64,000 nucleotides of DNA from Stratiolaelaps scimitus (taxonomy: Eukaryota > Arthropoda > Arachnida > Mesostigmata > Laelapidae). The notes below the pieces were generated by a model, which saw nothing but the letters and a program-made list of their open reading frames with translations, ran no database searches and was not told the DNA's origin. The position numbers and the translations under genes were made by a program. The stretch lies in assembly GCA_019614645.1 (NCBI GenBank), contig JABWDB010000008.1:9548001-9612000 (forward strand), given 5' to 3'. Positions 12,934-25,880 of this stretch are shown here, piece by piece (the stretch's first letter is position 1; each line of letters starts with the position of its first letter).

Positions 12934-15902
12934 GTGAGTTTTGTCCCATATATCTGTTCTTGACGGCTTAGCTGTGAAAGAGGGTTCAGTTCCTCTGTGT
13001 AGTTACGAAAATGATAGTAAGTTTATACTTGCCACGACTTCAATGGCTTGTTTAAATTTACGCTACACGCAAATGAATAGCTATTTTTTTATTATCCTGT
13101 ATTTTTTGCACTTTTGTTGCTACGCGCGAGTAAAAAAAAACAGCTAAACGATTCAACTGCAACGATATGTCGGGCCTTTCTCACTTCTCCTCATATATAT
13201 ATATACCGTTCGTATTCATCTTGATCCTTATTAGCCAGCACCAGCGATCGTTGAGGAGGAAGGCCGTATGGACGTCGCGAGTTACAGATGTACGCTCCTA
13301 GTCGAAATGGAAGCGTTGCCATGTTGACCGCAACCGGAAGAGCTGGTGCCAATAAACGAAAGGATCCGAACTGAGACAAGGGAGATATAGAAGGATCGAG
13401 CGGGGAACGGAAGATATTTCTTCCTTGTTTCTTGATTCCTGCAGCAACAGCAGCAGCAGCAGCAAAGGCTATGATCAACGCGATCTAATCTATCGGAGCA
13501 GCAACATCGACGATGCCTGCGCCAGAGTGAGGCTGGACGTTGAAGGCGAGATGCGAAGTCCTCTTCACGGCCAGTGGCTCCTTCTCCCTCTGTTACGCGG
13601 AACCTCCCCTGATCCGCTTGATTGTCCATCTGTCTGGTAGAAGCAAATCGATATGCCCCCTTGAGCTGCACCCTGCTATAGGACGACTCGTCCGGCCAGC
13701 TTGAGGGCTTCGCCACTGTCGCACCCAATGGCATCCGTGCATTGAGTAGATCGACACAAGAACACTGTGCGCTTGCCGGGGGGGATGGGGGCAGATGGTG
13801 GGTGCACTTGGCTTCACGATCGGGATCTCCCAATACGCACTATCCAGTCTTCGTAACGAAGGGGCTTCTCCCTCGAGTCGACATTAGCTCCTTGCGGAAC
13901 TAACGCCTCGATGGTGGTTCGACGGCCACGGCAGGGCAGATCCAATATATATATATATATATATTGTAAGTATGGTAGACGAAGCCAGAGGAGGAACAGT
14001 CGAGCAGGAAATAATAGTGTATGGGAATAGTTATTCGTAAAGATACGAATAATTCGGTGCGACAGCAACAGCAGCGGGATACTTATCAACGAAGAACAAG
14101 GGCATACAGCTATGCACGCACTGGCCAGCCGCCTCGAAGACGAAATTCTTGGCTCTGGCTCGCTGTTTCTTGATAGTGTGATACTGGACAATGCTGCCCT
14201 GCAGTGTATCTATATATATATATATATATATATGAACATATAAAGAGTCGCATTGTATTGGCGATTGATACATTTATTTTCAGAAGCTTTTATTGTATGT
14301 ATATTGCATCGTTTATCACAATGATTGCAGTTTGTAAGTAGCGTTTCAATAAGTAACGTTTCGTTGGTTCTGTTTTGAGTGCAAACGCGCGGTAGCTTAG
14401 CTTGAAGCAAAATAAAATATTATACAAGACTAATTACATACCTCTAGTAGAAGGATTAATATATGAAATATCCCTCGCCCCCGGAAATCTCACCACGAGA
14501 TGACCTGTTTATCTGCTGCCAACACTTTCTCATTTGTCAAAACAGTGTTCATCTTCTACAAGACTACCACTGATACCTATTATGAGTTAATACAGACAAA
14601 TATCTGGTTAGCACCGGCCGACACCGTGTGCCTACCGCTCAATTGATATCGCAATTCAGAGCTGATCAGTGCCGATCTGCTGATGATCGCAACCGCGCGA
14701 CCGTTCCAGCTCATATCATATCCGCCATCTATACACTGCAAGGCAACTGGGAAGGAAGGTGGCGTCATTGACTCCGAGTGCACTCAAGCGCTCTTACGAT
14801 GCTGCAAGGGCAGCAGAGGAAGCTTCAGTGTGGCGAACTCCGCTGCGCGTGATCGCGGCGATCGTCCCACCGTGTCGCGGGCGACGCCTCATCTGCGACA
14901 CAATCTACAATCGAACCCTGTGAGCTGGCCAGAGGCCGGCACGCCTGATTGACGACCTTATCCGCTTACCCTCATCGACACGTAGCACTCGTACAGAATA
15001 GTAATCGCTGACAAGTCCGTGTACAGTGTCTCTCGTGGCAGGGATGCAACCCTGCTGCGATTTCTATGAAGCCGAACGGCGCCAGCGCAGTTTTCGGCTA
15101 CCAAGCAGCTGTCAGCGCTTCACCCAAACAATTTCTAACTAGCAAGAAGGTATAGCTGTTTGTTCCAGTTTGCTCAAAGCATGCTGTTGAGAATTTCTAT
15201 TTTGAAGAGCAAATCATAGCCTTCTTACTGATGTTTTTAGAATGCAAATGATCTTGCGGGGGGGGATGCCGATATCTAGCACCACAATACTGTATTAGAC
15301 GATATCAAGCATCTATAAACTATTATATATATGGTAGCGGGTGCATCAGGCGTTGGTACCTCTTTTCTCAGCAGCGTGGCTCGTCCTTGTTGGTCATTCA
15401 TCTTCACTTTTTTTTTCCTTAGCGATGCGGCCACTCTCGCCAGTGTTCGCCGACTGGCTCGCGAGGGCGGCTGTCACCGTGGAATTTTCTCCGATTCGGT
15501 CGGACTACCGGTCATAGTTCGATGCTCGTCTGTCGCCCCGCGTGAGTCCCGACCCATGGCGAGATTCCCATATTGTTCCCATATCATATTGTCCGTCCCT
15601 TATGCCTTCCTGGCGTCTCAACTCACGAACGCTGAGGATTCCCCTCAGACAGTTCCCTACGCGAAGACCCCAGCATCTTGCTCGTCTCCTTTCGAAGAAT
15701 CTCATATTTGATCGGACAGAATTCCTGAACGTCCAGCCACTGACAGCATATTACATTCGATTATAGATAGACGAAGTTGAACGGGAAATCACCTTGGGTG
15801 GAACAAATCGATCGAGATCACCGATTGGGTTAAAAACTAGCTTTGTTTTATATTACAAAAAAATGAAAATTCATACGGCGTTCCGGCTGGTCTGACCTTC
15901 GA
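12934..15902. other. no confident gene; CAG run and AT repeats
   Basis: CAG-type run at 13440-13466 in a GC-rich stretch (13.2-13.9 kb) with long but repeat-driven frames. AT microsatellites at 13948-13965 and 14210-14233. Nothing recognisable. Confidence 0.4.
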
Positions 15903-16037
15903 ATGTCTTATCTGGCCTCAGTATTCATGGCAAAGAAGCTGCATTTGAGTTGCGTATTACCAACGTTTGAACAGATGCTTCGAACTGGTTGCTCGACGAA
16001 GCATCTAGTTTTTCTCATGTTGTATTGCTACTGTAAG
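15903..16037 (+). CDS. candidate first coding exon
   Basis: Seen: ATG at 15903 opens 45 codons (MSYLASVFMAKKLHLSC at the start, LVFLMLYCYCK at the end) ending at a strong donor (TGTAAG|GTAAGC), phase 0. The tail is hydrophobic and Cys-rich. No family recognised and no downstream exon assigned. Confidence 0.3.
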
Positions 16038-19000
16038 GTAAGCTTACACAGTACATACATACGTGCACAGTGGGACACTATTCTAAGCATGGCTGTTCAA
16101 ATGTGGGTAAAAATGTAAAGTCAAATGTGGGTAACTACTAGGGTTCATGCTCAGCCCCCTAACTGATAGAGATCTCTCCGATTTAACTTTCCGACCAATC
16201 GAAATGGCGTACACGCAGTGTTGTGCAGTTGTTAGCATCTCGTTAGCTTGTTTTTGTATACAACAAAGACATTGGCAGCATATTGCCCAGACCGCATCCG
16301 CGGGTTTCCGAAAACAAGCAAGACTGCTTACAGTTTCGAACTCTCCCTTTGAAAGGAAACTCGCATGACTGTTTATCGCATTTCTCACAGCGACTTCGGT
16401 TCGAGTAGAAAAAAAACGCCGTTGAAGAAACGAGTCGACTATATCCGACGGCAAATCAAATCCGGGCTCTATCCAGGATCGACGTCCGACGCCGAGCTTT
16501 GGCGCTCGATGAGGATTGTCATCTTTGAGGCAGATTTCACTTGCCCAGAATGTGGACGTGTAACGAAAGAAACGTATGCAACATGGAACATCACTACTAT
16601 CACTGTTCACTCCACACGCAGATGCATCAGAACATCTTGCAACGATTGCAGGTCGCTCGAGGTCTGTGTATTGGACCGGATAATAGTGAGACGCGTAGGA
16701 TGCGCCATTGAATGAACGTATTTTATGTCGCTCGACGAGGCCACATTGGCGGCTTGCCGTATGCGCCTATTCGTGCGTGGTGCTCGACAAGGGCAGGCCG
16801 CAACAGCAACAAACTTCTCGATGCCCGAAGGGTGGAGGGACGGGCACAATATTGACTATGCCAGCCACAACTACTATCGGAGCACCAATGGTAGAGGCAG
16901 CCGCGTCCACGGAGGCGTTCGTGCAGAGAAGCATTGAGTTATGGCGGTTGCGGATCTGGAGCTTCGATCTAAAATGCCCAAAGGGGTGCTCCAATCGCTA
17001 ACGCCAGTAGCGATGTTGAAGATATAGAGGAAATAGATCGCAGCCGAGGTCGTGCGGCCTCGTGCAATATTGAGAACGGTTAAGTTGGAAAACAAACCTA
17101 GCTGGGTGGCGGAACCGTCGACGATATCGTATCGTCGAGATGCGAAGCCGACAATAAACGTAGCAAACATTTCAAATAATTTAATATGTACACTGTTTAT
17201 AGCCCGGGAGATTGAACACTTTGCTAGAGGAAAGCATTTTGGCTAGGGATATATTTTGAATCAAATGTCGTATGTGACAATTATTGAATATCGCAACAAA
17301 CTTGTCGATAAGTGGAGAAATAACAATCGTTGTACGATCCGAAGACTAAACAACCTAGTGCTGTTCCTGCTCAGAGGCCGAAATCCGAATCTGAGTAATA
17401 CTACAGTTTCAGTATCAATTCCCAAGCTGCAGCGATGCGAACAAAAAGACGTACATTTTTCGTTCGATAATGATTTGTTCGGAGGTGGTCAGACAAACAG
17501 GTTCTTGATCGATTCCGAGGTCTTGCGCATAGTCGTGAAACGCGCGCATAGTCGATCCTCCTTGATGATATCATACAACAATGAACATTGAACATACACC
17601 AGTACAATGACATGTCAAGCGTATGAACCTGCGTATGTTATTCCTAACCGACTTATATCAGCGATTTGAGAGTTTGGTAAAGCCACGTATTTTGTTTTAA
17701 ATGCGTATTGTTGGTATTAGAATTCGTCGTATGTTGCCAACTATAAGCAACGTATTCATACGATCTGCACGAATAAATATTAGTGGCCTACATCATCCGT
17801 ACGCTTCTATGATGCGCAACCCCTACGGTGTGTTTCTTACGTGTGCCCATTAATTCTTTCGGTCTAGCTCACTCCACTCGCAGCCGCTTGAGACTCGACA
17901 GCGAGACGGAAGCGTCACCTCTATCATTCGGTCAGCCCCGTTACCGCCTTCAGTTTTATCCTTTTCGTTCATCTAGGTCCTGTGGCAGCCAGCAGGCACC
18001 CGAGCCTTGGCGCCTGTCGGTCCTGGAATCTTCGTTCCAACTCGTTCCTCACCTCCTCCCCATAAATCGGAACGGACAGCATCAGCAGCGGAGAGAATTA
18101 CCATACGTCACTCGGCTGTCATGCCTGCCGCCTTCTCCCTGCCCGGCAGCCGCCCTCAAAACCCGCTCGAAACAGTAGCAAAGCTGTACTGCAGCACGGA
18201 TAGTAGTAAGAGCAGCCGCCCCAATATCTTCCATACCGTGCGTGCGCACCCACGGTGCCGCTGCCACGATGGAAGGAGAGGACCCTGCTCGTTGTCGTTA
18301 CGGTTTCTCGTGCGCATGACATCCGTCGGCATGCTGTCGGCCGGGGATACGTTACAGGGACACGAACGCGACCAACATTTGTATTGGGGGCAGCGCAAGC
18401 AGTATTGGCGCGTATACCAAAAAAGAGAAACCCGTGGTTGAGGTACGGGAGACAAAAACCCTTATTCATTCGTTCAGTCAAGGTCCCACTCTCAAGGGAG
18501 TAAGCTGAACAGGCGATTCATGAGGGACACACATTGAAAGGTGCAAAAAAAGTGACGCCACCAGGACCCGAATTGCATTGAACTGGCCTTCGGCCATCGG
18601 TACTAATCGGTTGTTAGGCATGCAGAACTTTTTTCCTCTGATAGATCCGATAATTTTCTGAAATTCTCCACATGTGTACGGAAGCTCATTGGGTGCGTTG
18701 TGCAAATAACAGTGTATTCAATTCGAGAGAGGGCGTCCCTATTGCTAACTTACCGAATGCAATTATCTTGAAGCCATAGGGTGGTAAGGCATCATGGTCA
18801 TTGGAAGCAATTCAACTCCGTGTCCAAGGGTCATCCCTCTCGGCCGACAATATATATATGTATATATATATCTATATATATAGATAGATACATGTGCTCA
18901 TTTGCGCGCCATTTTTGAAAGAGGGCACACTTACTGTCAAAGAACAGCTCTTACCAGATCAGGTCCCCAGTTCGAGCTGTTCGGAAGCAGGAACATTCGT

Positions 19001-19825
19001 CACGATGGAGCAGAACCTCGCGTGAGTGCCATTGAGATAGGCGAGGACTGTGAACAACATGCCTATCCAGTGTTCTCGGTCTCGCCCGATCGTCCTCGTC
19101 TGATACATCGCACAACGAGGACATACGAACGATAGCATTTTGGGCGCGAGAAATCTCGGGGTAGAAGATCGCCAGGTATGATTTGTCTTATCATATAGAT
19201 GTGCGTGCTGATGTCGTAGGCGCGATCGGTTTTACTACACAATGTTTGTAGCCCCGACGCACGAATGGTATCGTATTAATCTCTGCCCATGAACCTGAGC
19301 CGTCGCCGGCTACTGAAACCAATATGGATATCGAAGAGTTTTTATTCTACAATATAACTTATACCAAAAAAAACTACACCGATAACAGGAGACGTGGCAA
19401 GAGGTAAAAGGCTTCGTCCGACATTCTTTAGGCACACCCTGAAATATTGTTAACGATTGAATTTAACTTTTTATAGATACGAGATCGTGCCAAGCTAATA
19501 TATTTTGTACATGGAAAATACAATTTGAACAAAAATAAGGACAACTATGATTTGTTTAGTCTATATCATAGGTACTTCCCGTTATTGTTTAGATACAGGG
19601 GACATACCTCACTTTGTTCTCGATAGCATAGACCCATTTTTAACTTGTCTTAATCTTCTAATTTTTTCCTTACAACTCCGTAACATGTTTAGAATAGGCC
19701 GACAAAGAGGTTATAGTCTAGCCTCTATTTTGCTCAAAGGCTACGGTAAATGTCACAACTCGCTCACGCGTGAGATGTCGCTGAAGTGGACGGGTCAGCC
19801 CCGGGTGACGGTCCCCACCACTCAC
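16038..19825. other. no confident gene
   Basis: Several overlapping open frames occur on both strands at 16.1-17.6 kb, including a + frame with a C-P-E-C motif at about 16540. None has good splice borders or a recognised domain. 17.8-18.5 kb is GC-richer with similar ambiguity. A short ATG frame (19005-19020, +, MEQNLA) ends at a GTGAGT and could be a first exon. Confidence 0.4.
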
Positions 19826-19912
19826 CTTCTCGATGGTGTCCAACTGACCAGTTACCCCTCCTGAATCGATAACAACAGAAGCAAACGTTTTGTCACGTGA
19901 AGGCCCCCCTAT
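19826..19912 (-). CDS. candidate internal exon, phase 0/0
   Basis: Seen: 87 nt between an acceptor (CGTCAATATATTAG, ending at 19913) and a consensus donor (GAGAAG|GTGAGT, last exon base 19826). One frame is open throughout with whole codons at both ends: 29 residues starting IGGPSRDKTFASVV, then IDSGG, and ending TGQLDTIEK. The composition is that of a folded soluble protein. This is among the most protein-like of the isolated frames. No family is recognised and flanking exons were not identified. Confidence 0.45.
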
Positions 19913-22900
19913 CTAATATATTGACGAATTTTTTATGTATTTCGTTCAGGGTTGTTTCTTCGAGAAAACACATTTGATGTCCGAGTGTCGATCTTCAACA
20001 CTAAACTATCCTTCAGCCTCAGTTCGTATCCGTTCTAAGAAAATGGACCAGCACTGAACGCTTGCTCCCTCGCGAGAGTTGGGCTCTCACCTGAGCAAAA
20101 GAGTTTATCCGTGTAGTGAAGAAATGTTTAAAGAATCATTAATTATACACGTTGCTGTTGAATTACTGTGTTAACTAATTGACTTAATTTTCTCGCTTGT
20201 GTATTGTATATTTGACTTGTAATTATTCTAACTGCTGTTACGTACCTTGGATGGTCTCTGTGATTTTACTTTATTTTTTTACGAGAACTTAAGCATTGTG
20301 TAATCGCAGTTCCGTTAATAATACCAAATGAAATAAAAATGAACACGTCGTAAATACATAAGGGAAGCCTTCGCCTTTCTAGGCACGGCTGCTTTCATAC
20401 CCAGACAACACCCCCATACTATTTCTCTATGAACAAACAACATCTCACTATATTACCTAAAACATGACATGGACTGGACCTCACACAGCCGCATTTTTGT
20501 GCTCTGCCGGTTCAGTCTTGGTCTTTTTCTCTCTCTCTCTGTGGACTTCACCTCCGGAAGGCAATACTGTGTTGACTTTAATATGTGTCTCGTTTCAGCA
20601 CAGAATCAAGAAGGCATTGGGAACGAACGGCAGCAGTCGCGCACGACGAACCCGTTGAAGGAATTTTGAAAAATGTCCGCCATTTATTTCAATATAGAAT
20701 GTTCGCAAGGCAGCCCTAGTTCGTCGTACACTCTCGTAGGGTGCCGTTAGGTTTTGCAGTTGGATCGCGTGGGGGCCGATGGTGCAGGAAGAACACGAAA
20801 GAAGTAGATGAACTCGAGACCCGATGAGGAATACATACCGCCGACGGATCGTATGCTTCTACGGCGACTATGCGACGATGGACAGATATTCAACTGTGCT
20901 CGATGGCATGGCTGGGGGGCGTAGCGCCCTGCTCGTACGCCGTATGTATCATATAGGAATGGGAACGTATCGTCGTCGGTCTCGTGGTGATGTTATCCCG
21001 TCGAATCTCTGCGGGAGATCTTTAGCATCTTCGTCAGGGCCCGGCCGGCCCGAGTGCAATGCAGCGATTTTATTCGTTCCACGCCCACCCTCCGTCTCTG
21101 CTTCTCACTGCGGGGAGAATGCTGCATACAGACACTGATACACAGTGCACACGATACATGGAGCGGACATCTTGGATGGGGGGGTCTTGATTTTACCTTC
21201 CTCAACCAGGCAGAGTTCACCAAAGGGCACCGGAGGGCAAAGGAAATCGAGTCCCGTCCGTCCTATACAGGCACCCCCCCCCACCTATTCACTCGACTTT
21301 CGGTCGAGGGCGTGCGCGTCACTCGGAACATATTTCGCATTCTTCCTGATAAACTTGATACTACATCACTTACGCACAAAAAAAGAAAAACTGGGACGAA
21401 AGGAAATCAGAGCGACACTTCCCGCAGGACTGCGGGGCAAAGGCGGAGGAGGGTAGCCGGGTAACTTCAAGCAAGCAGGAGGCAATCGCGTGAAATAGCG
21501 GGGCAAGCTGGCGCCAAAGTCCGCGAATCGAAAACTGGCTAGAATGAAAATGACTGATGTGATCACTCATAACTCACCGAGACCGATGTAAAAGGAAATG
21601 GGCCAGTGTCCCTTTCGAGTCGCGCGTAGTCGTTTGTTGGTAATTAAGTAAAAAAAAATAAGTAAAAAATCAAGCAGGTTTGGTGAATTTTTCCATGAAC
21701 GCCAAGTAACTCGCTTGAAACATTTAGATACATTTTTGTCCACTCTCCACAACTTGAACACAAAAAGAACTAGCTAACCATTTCATTGTTAAAACACTGT
21801 CTCGCATTTCGAAATATCGACAATGTCAGATACCACAAGATGCTCGAATAGCGGGTACGATGCTGCACTGCTGGCAATCTTCAATGCTAGTTTGGATTTT
21901 GCCTCTGGCGACAGGCGTTCGTTCGGTCGTTCGTCCGACCTCCCGTTTTCTTCCAAGGGGAGACTTGGCCTGAATGCACGTTGATTCCGGTTTACGGACG
22001 CACTCACTAATTTGAAATTTAAACAGACTACGCACATCGTTCGCTGGCTCAGATAGTCCTGTCTTCTTTTCTTTTGGTAATTAGCTTCTTTTGTCGACGC
22101 GATGACAAGCAATAGCGCTCGGGGCTCCGTTGTGTGAATTTTGCGGGCGGCGACTACCGGTCTGCACCAGGCTTCCGACGTCAGATTGAATCAAAGTGAA
22201 ACAGATTCAAAACTAATTCGAGCTATCGGTTCTTCAAAATTACGGTATAAGCTGAACTTAACTAAAACGACGTAAAGGTGCGGGACTTTCTCGTTGTGTT
22301 GGTTGAAGTAAAACCCCAGTTGCAGTGTTCCGAGTTTGGCTTAAGGGGCGCCTCTTCGTTTTGCCAACTTCTCATTAAGCGCGCGGCAGATAATGTCAGC
22401 CAGGCCCATGCAGACAGTCCCGTTTAGCCACCACAATGATCATGTTCTGTGGTAGTTAACATCATTCGGCAAGTTCCACCGGTGATGACCGAAGGAGTGA
22501 TTTAGCTTGACATGAACGCGCCATCGAGACGACAAGTAAAATCGATCACTTCCGAGTACTCAAAGCTTTTGTTGACGAAACCGAAATACTTAGTGAAAAA
22601 AAAACTGCATATTGAAGTATATACTGTAGAAATAGAAACTGGAAAGATTGCAAAACGTATTCCAGTGACGAGCCTCTATCACACGGCCACTTACAACGGC
22701 GGACGTGTTCTCGTCTACTTCCGTCGTTGTAATTAGCGGCCAAACGTTCAGCTCATTAAAGTGTTCACGTTGAACAACGCGTTTATAACATCATAAACGG
22801 TTGAGTGATATCGTTGATTCGCATAGACAAAGAGTTGCCGCTAACGTGGACTTCTGTTTGCAGCTGTCCTCCAGCTGATCTACTCGGGGTTGGCACTAGG

Positions 22901-23377
22901 TTCTCAATACGCACGTGATATCGAATAGCCCCGCCAAATCACGAATGTTTTATCGAGACTATTGGACTACGCGTCGAAAGGAGACGACAACGTTATGCAG
23001 GGTTGATACTGTCTTGTTCCAATCCCTCTCGATAGTAGTGACTTGACCTTGCCCTAATATATAGGGAATAGGGACATTTACGTCACACTGTGATCACGTC
23101 ATAAGGGAGGCAGTACACATCGAATGGCGACTCACAGCCAAGCCTCCTCATCGTCTCTACAATGCGTAAGGATTACAGTGTGCATTTGTGCACGAAAATG
23201 TTTCACACTTTTTTGGAAGACTTTTTTCCCTTTTTTTCGAGACCATTCTATCATGCCCAAGTATCCTCTCATACAGCACACGCACTGAAACACGAGAGCC
23301 CTGACACCGTATGCACTGTATACAGAAACATTTCGATGATGATGTTTAGAGTTATAAATGGCTTGCGTACATAAAGT
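19913..23377. other. no confident gene
   Basis: Mixed composition. A frame at 22512-22736 (+) with genuine ATG (MNAPSRRQVKSI) is Lys/Val-rich but has no splice or promoter support. Frames at 20.8-21.6 kb on both strands overlap and look accidental. Confidence 0.4.
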
Positions 23378-23622
23378 CTACAGTCTCCGTTTCATCCGAT
23401 CAAGAAGGGATCGAAGTGGAGCCTGCTGAATGTCTGGGCGCCAATTAATCGCTGAAACACCATCATCTAGGGCCACGTATGGCATTTTCGGAACGAGATC
23501 GGTAATAATATTTGTTATTGTTGCTGCTGCTGCGGCTGCTGCTGCAGCAGCATCATTTCCTCCCCATACTTGACATGTGGACAAATTATCAAAACAAATT
23601 ATTAATTCTCTGAATTTCGTCA
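23378..23622 (-). CDS. candidate terminal exon with poly-alanine run
   Basis: Seen: a strong acceptor (TTGCATCTTTACTTTTAG, ending at 23623) opens a - strand frame of about 80 codons that ends in TAG at 23378. It reads TKFRELIICFDNLSTCQVWG, then ten alanines from a GCT/GCA run, then a unique segment with ITDLVPKMPYVALDDG, INWRPDIQQAPL and a basic end MKRRL. The unique sequence on both sides of the Ala run argues for true coding, not a repeat artefact. It lies head-to-head with the + strand gene at 23823, about 200 bp apart. Function unknown. Confidence 0.42.
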
Positions 23623-23822
23623 CTAAAAGTAAAGATGCAAACGAGCAAGTCATCATGCCCCACTGACTCAATAGGACGAGCATCGTCTCCTGCGGCCTCC
23701 GCCTTTGCAGAATCGCTAAAATATTTCTTTAGTATAGTCACGGGTATGCCGTGCAGTAGAATGTATGTGTTCAGCAGCCCATAATAAATAACACCATCGA
23801 TTCTAATTTGGAAGCTTCATCG

Positions 23823-24536
23823 ATGACGAGCGTCAGCCAGAAGCCGCCGGTAACATTGGGCGACCCCTCGACCGACGAGGGCGCTGGTAAGTTTATGTGC
23901 GCAGAATGTCTTCAAATACCTATCATTTTGGTCATTTCGCAGGATGCGAACGCGCGAATGTCGATGTGTGGATACTTTGAAACGTGTTGCGTATATATAT
24001 ACGCTACCGTAGCTTTAATTTCTATTAAAATATTAATGAAATCCTTTGCTTACTTCCTCTGAATTCGATCCGCGCGCGTGGCAAGCCCAAGCCAATGTTG
24101 GCAATCGATTATCTTATTGAATCTATGAATCGCGGCCGAAAACCGCCTGTCAAAATAAACACGAAATGTGGAGGGCCTGATTTAAAATGGATTGGAACCC
24201 GTGCGTTATAATTAACTTCATGTATGACAATTAACATTTCGATCAGCTTTCCATACAGGACAATGAAATTTTGGCTGGCGCATTCAGTTTATTTGGTGCG
24301 TCTGTTTCCTTACAACTTCCTTACTACCCCTCTCTGCAGTTCAGGTGCAGTGGAACACAGGTCCTCTAGAAGTGTTACGCGAGTCTGACAAAGCCGGTCG
24401 GTCGCCATCGAAGAAGGCCCTGCCCAAGTCCACAACGAAAGATTCAAAGATTGGCCTGAAGGGTGGTACGTTGGGCTTCAAGATGAACAATAATAAGGAT
24501 GCCAACAAACGACGTGGTTGTTGCACTCTTCAGTGA
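23823..24536 (+). CDS. small basic CaaX-box protein, two exons
   Basis: Seen: exon 1 23823-23886 begins with ATG (MTSVSQKPPVTLGDPS) and ends at GCTG|GTAAGT. Exon 2 24340-24536 follows TACCCCTCTCTGCAG. The phase-1 junction keeps frame and yields 86 residues. Residues 23-86 include TGPLEVLRESDKAG, SPSKKALPKS, IGLKGGTLGFKMNNN and end KRRGCCTLQ. CTLQ fits a CaaX box (X = Gln, normally farnesylated). The preceding Cys and Arg-Arg are typical of palmitoylated, basic membrane anchors. No G-gamma-type or small-GTPase motif is present, so this is not an obvious Ras or G-gamma relative. Inference: a membrane-tethered adaptor or regulator. An upstream in-frame extension without a stop exists, so the start could be further 5' in another exon. 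No nearby AATAAA was seen. Confidence 0.6.
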
Positions 24537-25755
24537 AATTACCAAGGGCGAACGAAAGGGCGTATGAAATGACTGCATTATATCTCAATGATTCGAAACG
24601 AACGAACAAGAATTGAAAAGCGAATTGCTGTGATGACAAATGCGCGAGATCTAATGATGCTATTAGACGTTGGGGTGTTCACGTTATCATTGTTTTCATC
24701 ATTCTCTTGGGTTTCAGACTGCCTCGATTGACGTATTGACAAAGTGAAAATACATGAATGGTTTTTGTGTCGATTCGTTGTCATTGGCCATTTTGATCGT
24801 TAACTGCATTTCGACGTCAGCTCTATTATAGAAGGTTGCACTTTCAGCCATCCCGATCAGCCATCCCGATATCTTTCCATAGCAACAAGTCGCATCTCTG
24901 CTTGAAATGCACGATGTACAGCATGGTCCGTCTGTCGTTTATATATGTATATATATATATATATATATTCGGTCGATCGATTCTTATGAAGCAAGCTCGA
25001 TTCGAGTGAACGGGTTGCGTTATGCTGCCCCTTGCTGCTGCTGCTGCTGCTGCTACTTTGCAGACCCAAATAGAACTTGTGTGGCGTGGCGTGGCGTTAG
25101 CGAGTGTTCACGAACGACGAACAGGCGTACGAGGCTAGGGGGTCTATGCACACGCGAGTTCGAACGGGTAGAGGTTGCCATATGCATCCCCATCATACTC
25201 TGTGCATGTGCCCGTTGAGCACGGATAAGTAACGTTTTAACGGGCTTCCGACATTTCTATCTCACTATCCATACATAGACACATAATATAAATTATATCC
25301 ATTGTTACTCATAGTGGCCAAACGCGTTCTAGTGCTCCGCAGATGTTTCTATTCCGCAAAACTATATTTAGGGAGTACGAAGGGTGATATTCCCATTTTC
25401 AGGAGCCCTCCTTGACATGCAATCACTCACTGCGCGTAAGTCAAGTGATCAGGGTAGCATATAGCTCGTGCCTTATGCGCCCGTTTCACCAGTCGCCTTT
25501 CGCTTACCCTGTTGCTGTATTCTCGTGTGTGCTTCCTCATCACGCGTCTATTCACCCGGGTGTGGCCCCGGGGTGTGTCGCTCAACCCGAAGACCGTTTC
25601 GTCGACCCAGAGAGACCCAGTGTTAGGCTAGCTTTCCCGAGTCCGAGGGGCGTCTGAGCGTCAACTATCGGGCGACTGGCCGACCGGTAGGTGGCGGCGT
25701 TTCGTCGAAGAAATGAGCGCGACGCTTCTCAGGAAAGAAGGTGTGTGTATGACTC

Positions 25756-25880
25756 ATGGAAGATCCATCTCGGGCGTCACCTCAACCCGCGTGTGCCGCG
25801 CCGTTGATTTGCATCCAGCAACCGGCTTCGCCTATCGGTCTTCACGCGCTCTCACTCAACCTATCACTCATTCCCTACCT
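25756..25880 (+). CDS. weak candidate first coding exon
   Basis: ATG at 25756 opens 41 codons (MEDPSRASPQPACAAP at the start, SLIPYLVL at the end) that stop at a donor-like CTGC|GTGAGT. The middle is Leu/Ser-rich. No partner exon; GC-rich context makes chance likely. Confidence 0.2.

Noticed and set aside
16365..16715. + frame with a C-P-E-C motif suggesting a zinc finger
   Set aside because: Only one short Cys pair and an equally long frame on the other strand (16083-16610); no domain can be supported.
18750..18800. GTAAGT donor on the - strand after a protein-like DHDALPPYGFKIIAF frame
   Set aside because: The frame is closed by a stop just upstream, with no acceptor or ATG between.
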